From an uncultured delta proteobacterium (GTDB taxonomy: Bacteria; Desulfobacterota; Syntrophorhabdia; Syntrophorhabdales; Syntrophorhabdaceae): DNA of 25,504 nucleotides. The notes under the pieces were generated by a model. It was not told the origin of the DNA, did not search any database, and saw nothing but the letters and a program-made list of their open reading frames with translations. Both the position numbers and the translations under genes were made by a program. The DNA is taken from NCBI GenBank assembly GCA_903872255.1, contig CAIQJW010000150.1, positions 1-25,504 of the forward strand, given 5' to 3'. Position 1 is the first letter of the stretch. Each line of letters starts with the position of its first letter. Shown one piece after another: positions 1 to 6,390 of the stretch.

Positions 1-1
1 A

Positions 2-412
2 GAAAATTACGGCCGAAAAACGGCCGAACATTTCGATGAGGTTGTCTGGGGAAAAATAGCAGGAATGTCAGCCAAGGACCTCATAAAAAGGTTCAATATA
101 GAAGAAAAAGGGCTTAAAGGCCTGGTGAAGGCATTCCAATACCTTCCCTGGACAATGATCGTCGGTTATCACGTGACCGAACAGGGAGAAGACGAGGTGC
201 TCGTGACCGTGCCTGAATGCCCCACCCAGGTCGCACGCATAAAATACGGTCTGCCCGAATTTCATTGCCAGGATATGCACCAGACAGAATTCGAATCATT
301 CGCCCATGCCATCGATCCCGGCATCAGGGTCGAGTGCCTCCTAGCCCCTCCGGACCACCCGCCCGATCTTTTCTGCAAATGGAGATTTACGATGAAAAAC
401 CGTAAATCGTAA
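2..412 (+). CDS. DUF6125-like cytosolic protein, 3' part (5' end outside window)
   Basis: The reading frame is open from base 2, well before the first in-window ATG (65), so this is the C-terminal part of a longer protein. The upstream residues (ENYGRKTAEHFDEVVWGKIAG) read straight into the rest. The visible pattern is a YG..TAEH....VW segment, then CPTQVARIKYGL-EFHC, then VECLLAPPD..PDLFCKWRF. It has four Cys with Gln/Arg and PPD landmarks, which I recognise as the DUF6125 family, whose function is unknown. No signal peptide or membrane segment is visible in this part. It converges with the methyltransferase gene. The last codons (NRKS-stop) lie inside the heptamer inverted repeat at 401-462, so the C-terminal tail is repeat-encoded. 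Family assignment is from remembered motif pattern; partial status is certain. Confidence 0.72.
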   Translation, partial: ENYGRKTAEHFDEVVWGKIAGMSAKDLIKRFNIEEKGLKGLVKAFQYLPWTMIVGYHVTEQGEDEVLVTVPECPTQVARIKYGLPEFHCQDMHQTEFESFAHAIDPGIRVECLLAPPDHPPDLFCKWRFTMKNRKS

Positions 413-462
413 ATCGTGAACAGTATTTCATCTCTTTACGCGCTCACGATTTACGATTTACG
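401..462. repeat. Heptamer inverted repeat 1 (possible bidirectional terminator)
   Basis: Bases 401-419 and 444-462 are perfect 19-bp inverted complements separated by 24 bases. Each arm is a tandem array with period 7: CGTAAAT CGTAAAT CGTGAA in the left arm and its complement in the right. It lies between the convergent 3' ends of the DUF6125 gene and the methyltransferase gene, overlapping the stop codon of the former. A hairpin here could end transcription from both sides, but there is no clean run of T, so terminator function is an inference. Confidence 0.85.
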
Positions 463-473
463 AAAGCCGTGGC

Positions 474-1466
474 CTACGGCCTTACCGCCTCGACCAGTCC
501 ATCCATCCTGTCGCCGGTCCGTACCAGCCTGACATCTTTAAATCCTGCGATCCTTAACTCTTTTTTGATTTCCTTGAAGGTATATGTATTTCCCCCGCGC
601 GTATTTACCAGCATGTTTATGGCAAAAAGCGTCCCGGAGACGGGGGTCGTCCGGTCTTCTTCCATAACATGGTCCCGGATCAATATTTTCCCGCCGGGGA
701 CGAGGGCATTGAATGCCTTGCGGTAAAGGTCGATATTTTCCACGGGATCATTCTGATGAATAATGGCCGACAATAACACGAGGTCATGGCCGCCGGGCAG
801 GTCATCCTTATAAAAATCCCCCGCGGCAAGGTCGACGCGACCTGCCAGGCCTTCTACCTCTATCTTCGCCCGCGCCATCGGAATGACGGGATCAAGGTCG
901 AAGATGGTCGCGTGCAGCTTTGGGAATTTCCGAAGGAACGCTATCGTATAAGTTCCCGATGCGCCGCCGACATCGAGCAGTTTTTTGCAGGGTCCCGGGT
1001 CATAGGAATTGATTATCTCTTCTGAAAGGCCCCTGCCTATTACGTCCATTGCACCGATAAAAGCCGCAAGCGCGGCGGGATCCATCCGGTCCGAGTGTTT
1101 GCGTTTCCCACGCGTTCCTTTTCTTACGAGGGGAGAGAGATCACCCCAGGTCTCCCATAGCCTGTTCATGTGCAGCACCATGGGCAGAAGCGAACCGGCG
1201 CGGCTAGATGACATAAGCGCCCCTTTTTCGGTCAGGGAATAGACACCGTCCTTTTTTTCCAGGAACCCCAGGGCCCCCAAAGCATCGACAAGCCTCGTGA
1301 GAGACCGCCTGTTAGATCCTGTCTTCTTCACCAATCCCGACAGGGTCTCGGGAGATCCATCAAGCCGGGTAAAGATATCAAGTTCCGCTCCGGTAAGGAT
1401 CACCCTGCTTTTCATAAAACCTGTTATGTCGGACATTAAAGCTGCGTGAGGCCCGTGATTTATCAT
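474..1466 (-). CDS. SAM-dependent O-methyltransferase (acetylserotonin/hydroxyneurosporene type)
   Basis: A 330-residue protein with the two-domain layout of small-molecule O-methyltransferases (Methyltransf_2 type). Residues about 20-82 form a winged-helix dimerisation domain (LVKKTGSNRRSLTRLVDAL, then GVYSLTEKG). The Rossmann domain has SAM motif I LLDVGGASGTY at 163-173, an acidic strand end (IFDLDPV) near 188-194, AAGDFYKDDLP near 214-224, and SAIIHQND at 233-240, where the catalytic His usually sits. The start at 1466 follows a good AGGGGA ribosome site 7 bases upstream. It is the last gene of the leftward cluster, 55 bases after the Ivy-like gene. The methyl acceptor cannot be read from sequence. 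DUF6125 proteins and such methyltransferases may be functionally linked, but here they converge. Confidence 0.88.
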   Translation of the reverse strand: MINHGPHAALMSDITGFMKSRVILTGAELDIFTRLDGSPETLSGLVKKTGSNRRSLTRLVDALGALGFLEKKDGVYSLTEKGALMSSSRAGSLLPMVLHMNRLWETWGDLSPLVRKGTRGKRKHSDRMDPAALAAFIGAMDVIGRGLSEEIINSYDPGPCKKLLDVGGASGTYTIAFLRKFPKLHATIFDLDPVIPMARAKIEVEGLAGRVDLAAGDFYKDDLPGGHDLVLLSAIIHQNDPVENIDLYRKAFNALVPGGKILIRDHVMEEDRTTPVSGTLFAINMLVNTRGGNTYTFKEIKKELRIAGFKDVRLVRTGDRMDGLVEAVRP

Positions 1467-1521
1467 AATATTTCCCCTTATGGATAAGTAAATTTACACC
1501 TGAATTTATACCGGAATATGT

Positions 1522-2040
1522 TTAGCTTTGTCCCCGGTATATCGCCTTGAATTCTTCGACAAGAAGAATATTGAGAAGGTCCCGGATATTATCGGAGGGC
1601 TGGCCAAAAAAATGGAACTTCCCGTCATTCGCCAGGAGACCATACGTATGCTTCCTAACGGGATCGTAAAGGACAATGATCTGGCTCGCGTCGCACAGGT
1701 GCGGCTTGCAGGACACAATGAGGAGAAACTGCTGTTTGAAGGCCTGTATCATCCTGTTTTTATTCGTTGCCGTTCCCGTGAGCGACCGTACCCATTCTTC
1801 GAATTTCCCTTCCCGCGTCATTGCCGCGAATGACTTTTGAAATTCCTCCAGTTTGAGGGTTTCCCACGGATAAACATCATATTTTTTGTACTGGTCAGTG
1901 AAAGAAACATACTCGATAACAACCTGATTCTTACCCTTTTTCGGTACGGGCGTCTTAGTCTGCGATTGCGCGTGAATCAGGCCGGACGAAAAAAACAGGA
2001 ATACGGCTGTTACGGCCAACACTGTGATGATCCTTTTCAT
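1522..2040 (-). CDS. Exported Ivy-like lysozyme inhibitor family protein
   Basis: A 172-residue protein starting at the ATG at 2040, which has AGGAG five bases upstream; an in-frame GTG two codons earlier overlaps that site and is unlikely. Residues 1-24 are a typical Sec signal peptide ending IHA|Q, so the protein is probably periplasmic. The mature part has FQKSFAAMTREGKFEEWV, then CKPHLC at 111-116 followed by a strand IIVLYDP and HTYGLL. Ivy of E. coli blocks C-type lysozyme through a CKPHDC loop whose His enters the active site, and the flanking strands look alike; here Asp is replaced by Leu. The match is one short motif plus general layout, so Ivy family is likely and lysozyme inhibition is inferred. 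It lies 48 bases after the YgjP-like gene in the same leftward run. Confidence 0.72.
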   Translation of the reverse strand: MKRIITVLAVTAVFLFFSSGLIHAQSQTKTPVPKKGKNQVVIEYVSFTDQYKKYDVYPWETLKLEEFQKSFAAMTREGKFEEWVRSLTGTATNKNRMIQAFKQQFLLIVSCKPHLCDASQIIVLYDPVRKHTYGLLANDGKFHFFGQPSDNIRDLLNILLVEEFKAIYRGQS

Positions 2041-2088
2041 TGCCACTCCTGATCAAATATTTTCTGTAAGCAAAAATTCCCGACACAA

Positions 2089-2814
2089 TTACACGTCGAG
2101 AAAATGACCTTTTGTTTTGAGCCAGGCCTTACTGTCCCTGTAATCCGGCAATATGGTCTCGACATATGTCCAGAAATCTTTCGAATGGTTCTTGATCCTT
2201 ACGTGTGCAAGCTCGTGGACGATTATGTAGTCTATGATTTGGTAGGGGGCCATCACGAGCCGGTAGCTGAACGAAAGCCTGTCGTCGAATGAACATGAGC
2301 CATATCGCGTCCGGGCGCTCGTTATGCGTATGCCGTTAAACTGCATGCCAAGTTTGCCGGCATAAAAAGGAACACGTTCGGCAAAGATCTCGTGAGCGCG
2401 CATCTTGTACCACCGGATAAATATCTGCCTTTCGTCGGTATTATGGTTTTTGCTTAAAGTGAATACACCATGCGACAGGTTTAATCGGGGTACCTCACCT
2501 TCGGTTACCTCAAGGGGAAATTCTTCACCAAGGTACAGGAAGTTTTCCCCGGCGGCAAAAGTCTTCGGTCTGTCGGCCTTTTCCCGGGATTCCCTGTACT
2601 CGCCCAACTTCTTGTGGATCCAGGATACCTTTGAGTTAAAGAAGCGGCGTATATCTTCCTTCGGTGTCCTTTCAGGGACAAGGATAACGACTGTCCCGTT
2701 CCGCTCGAGCTTAAGCGTCATGGTTCGTTTGCGATTTTTACTGCGGACGATCCTGTAATTGAGAAAATCTTTATCAGTAAAGAGAGAGGCCTGTTCCTCC
2801 ACGTTCCCTCTCAT
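2089..2814 (-). CDS. YgjP-like zinc metallopeptidase (DUF45)
   Basis: A 241-residue protein with the DUF45/YgjP layout. An N-terminal beta-rich part (RSKNRKRTMTLKLERNGTV then VPERTPKEDI) is followed by RTRYGSCS near 168-174 and the zinc site HELAH at 200-204, with a third ligand His in NHSKDFW at 210. E201 would be the catalytic glutamate. Length is usual for the family, which is cytoplasmic and whose substrates are mostly unknown; there is no signal peptide or membrane segment. The start at 2814 lies 27 bases after the stop of the MBL gene, with GGAAAGG just upstream, so the two are probably co-transcribed. Prediction of a metallopeptidase fold is strong; peptidase activity is inferred from the intact motif. 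Confidence 0.9.
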   Translation of the reverse strand: MRGNVEEQASLFTDKDFLNYRIVRSKNRKRTMTLKLERNGTVVILVPERTPKEDIRRFFNSKVSWIHKKLGEYRESREKADRPKTFAAGENFLYLGEEFPLEVTEGEVPRLNLSHGVFTLSKNHNTDERQIFIRWYKMRAHEIFAERVPFYAGKLGMQFNGIRITSARTRYGSCSFDDRLSFSYRLVMAPYQIIDYIIVHELAHVRIKNHSKDFWTYVETILPDYRDSKAWLKTKGHFLDV

Positions 2815-2841
2815 ATCCTTTCCGGGATATACCCTATATCT

Positions 2842-4224
2842 CTATAGTTCCAATTCTTCGCCAGGATGCGGCACATATGTTGTCAGTCCCAGTTTTTCCC
2901 GGACTATCTGCTCAAACTCAAGGGACACTTTTTCTTCGCCATGTACGATATAGACCTTGGGGTTGTTCGTAAAAGTGCTCAGCCATTCTATGAGTTCACC
3001 CTGGTCTGCATGGGCCGAAAATCCTCCGATCGTATGGACCTTCGCCCGAATTGCCATCTCCTCACCAAAAATATATGCCCTTTTTGCACCGTCGACAATA
3101 AACCGTCCCAAGGTCCCCGGGACCTGGAAACCTGTGAAGACAATGCTGCATTCCTGTCTCCAGATATTGTGTTTGAAATGGTGGCGTATCCTGCCGCCCT
3201 CGCACATCCCGCTGCCTGCAATGATTATCGCGCCGGATTTAATCTTGTTTATCTTCTGGGATTCTTCGATAGTAGTCGTGAAATGGATCCTCAACCCTCC
3301 CGAACTTCTGAACATGAATTCATTTAAGGCTTCGCCGTCAAAGAATTCGGGGTGGGCCATATAGATCTTTGTCGCCTTGTCGGCAAGAGGGCTATCGACG
3401 TAGACATCGAGGTCCTTGAGCCGGCCTTCTTTCACCAGCCTGTTCAGGATATAGAGAACGTCCTGGGTCCTGCCGACGGAAAAAGACGGTACAAGGACAT
3501 TGCCTCCCCGCTTGAACGTCTCTTTGACAACCCCCGCAAGTTCATCGATACTTGCCTCGAGGTCCTTGTGAAAACGATTGCCGTACGTGGATTCAACAAC
3601 GACATAATCGGCTTCTGTAACATGCTGGGGATCCCTGATTATAGGGTTTCCGTTCTTGCCTATATCTCCCGAAAAAACTATCTTCTTCTCTTTTGTGCCA
3701 TCATGAAACCACAATTCCAACGTGGCCGAACCGAGTATGTGACCTGCGTCGATAAAGCGGAACCTGACGCCGCCTGACAATTCATGAACGGAATCATATC
3801 CGCTCTGGTCAAAATGGGGAAGGCATGCCTTGACATCTTCCGTTGTGTAAAGCGGCTCGAAAGTCTCTTTTTTCCCTGCCCTCAAGGCCTTTTTTTTCTG
3901 CCATTCAGCGTCCTTCTCCTGTATGTGGGCCGAATCAAGAAGGATGATCTCGGCCAGTTCAGCTGTCGCTGATGTCGCGATCACCCTGCCCGTAAACCCT
4001 TCGGCTATCAATTTGGGGATGAGCCCCGAATGGTCGAGATGCGCGTGCGTCAAGAGCAGAGTGTTGAGCTTGCCGGGCTCAAAACGGAAAGGCTGCCGGT
4101 TCAGGACATCGGAGTTCCTTCCCTGGTTCATACCGCAATCAACGATCAATTTTATATCATCACTCACTAATTCGAAACATGAACCGGTAACTTTTCTCGC
4201 CGCGCCCAGAAATCTGATCTTCAT
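2842..4224 (-). CDS. MBL-fold/beta-CASP metallo-hydrolase with RNA specificity domain
   Basis: About 460 residues from the ATG at 4224 (GGGG five bases upstream); a GTG two codons earlier overlaps that ribosome site. Metallo-beta-lactamase motifs are complete: THAHLDH near 59-65, DAGHILGS near 159-166 and FSGDIGK near 184-190. ESTYGNR marks the beta-CASP region, followed by SFSVGRTQ, SGMCEGGRIRHH, and a C-terminal GGFSAHADQ and VHGEE (RMMBL). This is the CPSF73/Ysh1-like bacterial family, whose members cut RNA as endo- or 5' exonucleases using two zinc ions. Length is typical. It is the first gene of a leftward run and has a strong-looking promoter at 4279-4307. It is distinct from RNase J, which is longer. 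RNA cleavage is inferred from family. Confidence 0.92.
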   Translation of the reverse strand: MKIRFLGAARKVTGSCFELVSDDIKLIVDCGMNQGRNSDVLNRQPFRFEPGKLNTLLLTHAHLDHSGLIPKLIAEGFTGRVIATSATAELAEIILLDSAHIQEKDAEWQKKKALRAGKKETFEPLYTTEDVKACLPHFDQSGYDSVHELSGGVRFRFIDAGHILGSATLELWFHDGTKEKKIVFSGDIGKNGNPIIRDPQHVTEADYVVVESTYGNRFHKDLEASIDELAGVVKETFKRGGNVLVPSFSVGRTQDVLYILNRLVKEGRLKDLDVYVDSPLADKATKIYMAHPEFFDGEALNEFMFRSSGGLRIHFTTTIEESQKINKIKSGAIIIAGSGMCEGGRIRHHFKHNIWRQECSIVFTGFQVPGTLGRFIVDGAKRAYIFGEEMAIRAKVHTIGGFSAHADQGELIEWLSTFTNNPKVYIVHGEEKVSLEFEQIVREKLGLTTYVPHPGEELEL

Positions 4225-4278
4225 TTTCACCCCGCTCGGATAAGGAACCTGTGGTATTTAAAGGCTGAAATTCACTTG

Positions 4279-4307
4279 ATTATACACAGACGGTGGTTTC
4301 TTTACAA
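4279..4307 (-). promoter_or_regulatory. Sigma70-type promoter for the leftward MBL cluster
   Basis: On the minus strand there is a -35 box TTGTAA (4302-4307), a 17-base spacer and a perfect -10 box TATAAT (4279-4284). Transcription would begin near 4272, giving a leader of about 48 bases to the ATG at 4224. It is well placed for the MBL gene and the genes behind it. Confidence 0.7.
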
Positions 4308-4315
4308 GTGGATAG

Positions 4316-4380
4316 AAGATAGGTGATGGGTGATGACTTTCGCTTCCCATTACCTATTACCCATCACCTATTACCTTTCC
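4316..4380. repeat. Heptamer inverted repeat 2
   Basis: A left arm of period-7 units (AGATAGG TGATGGG TGATGAC, 4316-4336) faces a longer right arm (CATTACC TATTACC CATCACC TATTACC, about 4348-4375). The best perfectly paired block is about 13 bases, ATAGGTGATGGGT with its complement. Same format as the repeat at 401-462 but a different heptamer. It sits in the divergent gap between two promoters, so it is not simply a terminator. Confidence 0.8.
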
Positions 4381-4390
4381 GTATAATATA

Positions 4391-4419
4391 TTGCTTTTTT
4401 CCAAAAATCCCATTAGAAT
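4391..4419 (+). promoter_or_regulatory. Promoter of the Mn riboswitch/UPF0016 gene
   Basis: A -35-like TTGCTT (4391-4396), 17-base spacer, and -10 TAGAAT (4414-4419, five of six consensus bases) predict a start near 4426, just before the first conserved riboswitch bases. The -35 box is weak. Confidence 0.55.
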
Positions 4420-4430
4420 ACAGCTGTTGT

Positions 4431-4553
4431 TTGAAGGGGAGTAGCTACAAAGGCAGGATCAACATACTGGGGAGACCCTGGTCCTGCCGTTGGTAAATGA
4501 GCCAATAAGCGAGACCTTCAGCGAGGATATAACCCGCTGAAGGTCTTTTTTTT
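4431..4553 (+). promoter_or_regulatory. yybP-ykoY manganese riboswitch
   Basis: The leader carries the conserved elements of this class in order: GGGGAGTAGC (4436-4445), a stem GGCAGGA/TCCTGCC (4452-4458 with 4482-4488), AACATACTGG (4461-4470) and CGAGACCTTC near 4510-4519. The closing stem P1 can form between TGAAGG (4432-4437) and CCTTCA (4515-4520). The same CCTTCA is part of the 5' arm of the terminator that follows. Mn2+ binding that stabilises P1 would therefore stop the terminator forming, making a transcriptional ON switch. It lies directly ahead of a UPF0016 cation exporter, a well-known partner of this class. Confidence 0.9.
4512..4553 (+). terminator. Riboswitch-controlled intrinsic terminator
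   Basis: A perfect 12-bp stem (AGACCTTCAGCG, 4512-4523, with 4535-4546) and 11-base loop are followed by eight T (4546-4553). The 5' arm overlaps the 3' strand of riboswitch P1, so terminator and ligand-bound aptamer are mutually exclusive. It ends 16 bases before the ATG of the exporter. Confidence 0.92.
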
Positions 4554-4569
4554 CGACCAGGAGGATCTT

Positions 4570-5265
4570 ATGAGCGTTTATCTCGCATCCGTCATTTTTG
4601 TCGTTCTCGCTGAAATGGGTGATAAGACCCAGCTTCTCGCCATGGCCTTCGCCTCACGATATCGCTGGCAAACGGTTTTACTCGGCGTATTCGCGGCAAC
4701 CCTTGTAAATCATTTCATGGCGGTCGTTGCAGGCAGTTACATAACGCGGTTCATTCCCATGCAGTATATCCAGATAGGGGCATCCGCATCTTTTATACTC
4801 TTCGGCCTCTGGACGATCCGCGGCGATACGCTGGAAGGGGAAGACAAACGATTCAATTTCAGTCCTTTCTGGACAGTCGCAGTTGCATTCTTTATTGCCG
4901 AAATGGGGGACAAGACCCAGCTCGCCACGGTCGCCCTGGCAACAAAATACAATAATGATATCATAGCCGTATGGCTCGGCACCACGACAGCAATGGTCAT
5001 TGCCGACGCTATCGGCATTATTATCGGGATCGTTCTCGGCAAAAAGATACCGGAACGTGCCGTGAAATGGTTTGCCGCTATTGTCTTTATCCTCTTCGGT
5101 ATTGTCGGACTTAAGGAATACCTGCCGCCAAAATATGTCACGATCCCCAGCATGGCCGGAGGCATCGCTTTCGTTATTCTTTTGATGTTCCTGGTCGTTA
5201 AAATGGCTGATTCCAAAAAAAAGAAGCCGGCCGGGGAAACGGTCCCGATCGACCCGGATAACTGA
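4570..5265 (+). CDS. TMEM165/GDT1 (UPF0016) family cation exporter, probably Mn2+
   Basis: A 231-residue integral membrane protein made of two homologous halves. Each half carries the family signature EMGDKTQ (residues 15-21 and 111-117), whose acidic residues bind the ion. About six hydrophobic spans form the two halves, and one more lies at 196-212, ending in a Lys-rich tail. AGGAGG lies seven bases before the ATG. Bacterial members such as MneA of Vibrio export manganese, and eukaryotic ones move Mn2+/Ca2+. The manganese riboswitch directly upstream supports Mn2+ as substrate and a role in relieving Mn excess. Substrate is an inference from family and riboswitch together. Confidence 0.93.
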   Translation: MSVYLASVIFVVLAEMGDKTQLLAMAFASRYRWQTVLLGVFAATLVNHFMAVVAGSYITRFIPMQYIQIGASASFILFGLWTIRGDTLEGEDKRFNFSPFWTVAVAFFIAEMGDKTQLATVALATKYNNDIIAVWLGTTTAMVIADAIGIIIGIVLGKKIPERAVKWFAAIVFILFGIVGLKEYLPPKYVTIPSMAGGIAFVILLMFLVVKMADSKKKKPAGETVPIDPDN

Positions 5266-5301
5266 CCGGAACAAAATGATTTTTTTCTGCTGACGGCTTT
5301 T

Positions 5302-5331
5302 TTGACTCAATAAAAGATTATATGATATCCT
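5302..5331 (+). promoter_or_regulatory. Candidate sigma70 promoter for the Tim44/addAB run
   Basis: TTGACT (5302-5307), an 18-base spacer and TATCCT (5326-5331) predict a start near 5338, about 55 bases before the ATG at 5393. It would serve the Tim44-like gene and addAB. The -35 is good, the -10 fair. Confidence 0.45.
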
Positions 5332-5392
5332 ATTTAGAATATTTTGGTATCTGATTCGGAATATTTTTTACTACACAAGGGGTAGGTGAACA

Positions 5393-6376
5393 ATGAATAC
5401 AAAATGGAAAAAGATATTCGGAACGTTGGTTCTTGGTATTGCAATGTTTTTCCTTTCCTGCATAATCCTCGAAACAGCGGCGGATGCAAGGGCCGGCGGA
5501 GGAAGATCGTCCGGAAGCAGGAGTTCGGGCGGCTCATATAACCGTTCGGCACCTTCTCAGGGCACAAGCCCAACGCGGCAGCCGACTGCCCCGCAGCAGA
5601 CGGGCGCGAGCCCCGGAAAAAGCTTTCTTTACGGCTTAGGCGGAGGCATCGCGGGCAGTATGATCGGAAGCATGCTTTTCGGCCGTTCAGGATTCGGTGG
5701 AACAGGCGGGGGCGGGGGCGGCGGGTTCGGCTTCGGGGATATCATAATCCTCCTTATCATTGCGGGTGTACTTTATTGGGTTTACAGGCGGTATAAAGCG
5801 AAGAAACAGATGGAAATGGGCGCGCCCTCGGCGGCGGGATATAATTCCTCCTATGCATACAGTGAACAACCGGCAAATGACTACGGCAACACGGCGTACA
5901 ATACTCAGCCCTCCGGCGATGCCGTCGGTGACGGCCTCAGGCGTATTGCGGAAATGGACCCTTCATTTAATGAAAACGCCTTCCGCGAAAAGGCCGAAGA
6001 TCTTTTCTTTAAGATCCAGGGCGGTTGGACGCGGCGCGATCTGACTGTCATCAACGATCTTCTGGCACCCCAGATGCGCGATACTTTTCAGGCGGACATC
6101 AACCGGTACATAGCAGATAAAAAGATAAACCGTCTCGAGAACATTGCAGTACGGCAGGTAGAGATCGTCGATGCCGTTCAGGACCAGGGAGAGGAATACA
6201 TCACGGTCCGCTATACGGCAAGCCTTCTCGATTTTATTACGGACGAAGCGGGCGGCATGCTTTCGGGGAGCTCGACCGAGCCGGTCAAATTCCTCGAATA
6301 CTGGTCATATTCCCGCAAGATCGGCGATCGCAGCTGGCGGCTTGCCGCGATTACTCAGGAACAGGATTACAGATAA
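5393..6376 (+). CDS. Tim44-like domain membrane protein
   Basis: A 327-residue protein starting after a GGGGTAGGTG ribosome site. Residues about 1-34 look like a signal peptide or anchor (KKIFGTLVLGIAMFFLSCIILETAADARA). Residues 35-75 are Ser/Gly/Arg/Pro/Gln-rich and low complexity, 76-115 is very Gly-rich (a run of eight Gly in GTGGGGGGGGFGFG), and 116-131 is a membrane span followed by YRRYKAKK. The C-terminal part (about 185-325) is a Tim44/TLP domain: FREKAEDLFFKIQGGWTRRD, then LLAPQMRDTF, then ITVRYTASLLDF and EYWSYSR. Bacterial members are membrane-anchored proteins of mostly unknown role. It ends 14 bases before addA, so the three genes are probably one transcript. No functional link to AddAB is known to me. 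Confidence 0.88.
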   Translation: MNTKWKKIFGTLVLGIAMFFLSCIILETAADARAGGGRSSGSRSSGGSYNRSAPSQGTSPTRQPTAPQQTGASPGKSFLYGLGGGIAGSMIGSMLFGRSGFGGTGGGGGGGFGFGDIIILLIIAGVLYWVYRRYKAKKQMEMGAPSAAGYNSSYAYSEQPANDYGNTAYNTQPSGDAVGDGLRRIAEMDPSFNENAFREKAEDLFFKIQGGWTRRDLTVINDLLAPQMRDTFQADINRYIADKKINRLENIAVRQVEIVDAVQDQGEEYITVRYTASLLDFITDEAGGMLSGSSTEPVKFLEYWSYSRKIGDRSWRLAAITQEQDYR

Positions 6377-6390
6377 ACGAACCCTGATAA

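Noticed and set aside
5266..5301. A terminator after the exporter gene
   Set aside because: There are T-runs at about 5280-5286 and 5298-5303 but no convincing stem upstream of either.
4678..5310. A 210-codon minus-strand frame
   Set aside because: Antisense to the UPF0016 exporter, rich in Asp/Arg/Asn without structure, as expected from the reverse of membrane-segment codons.
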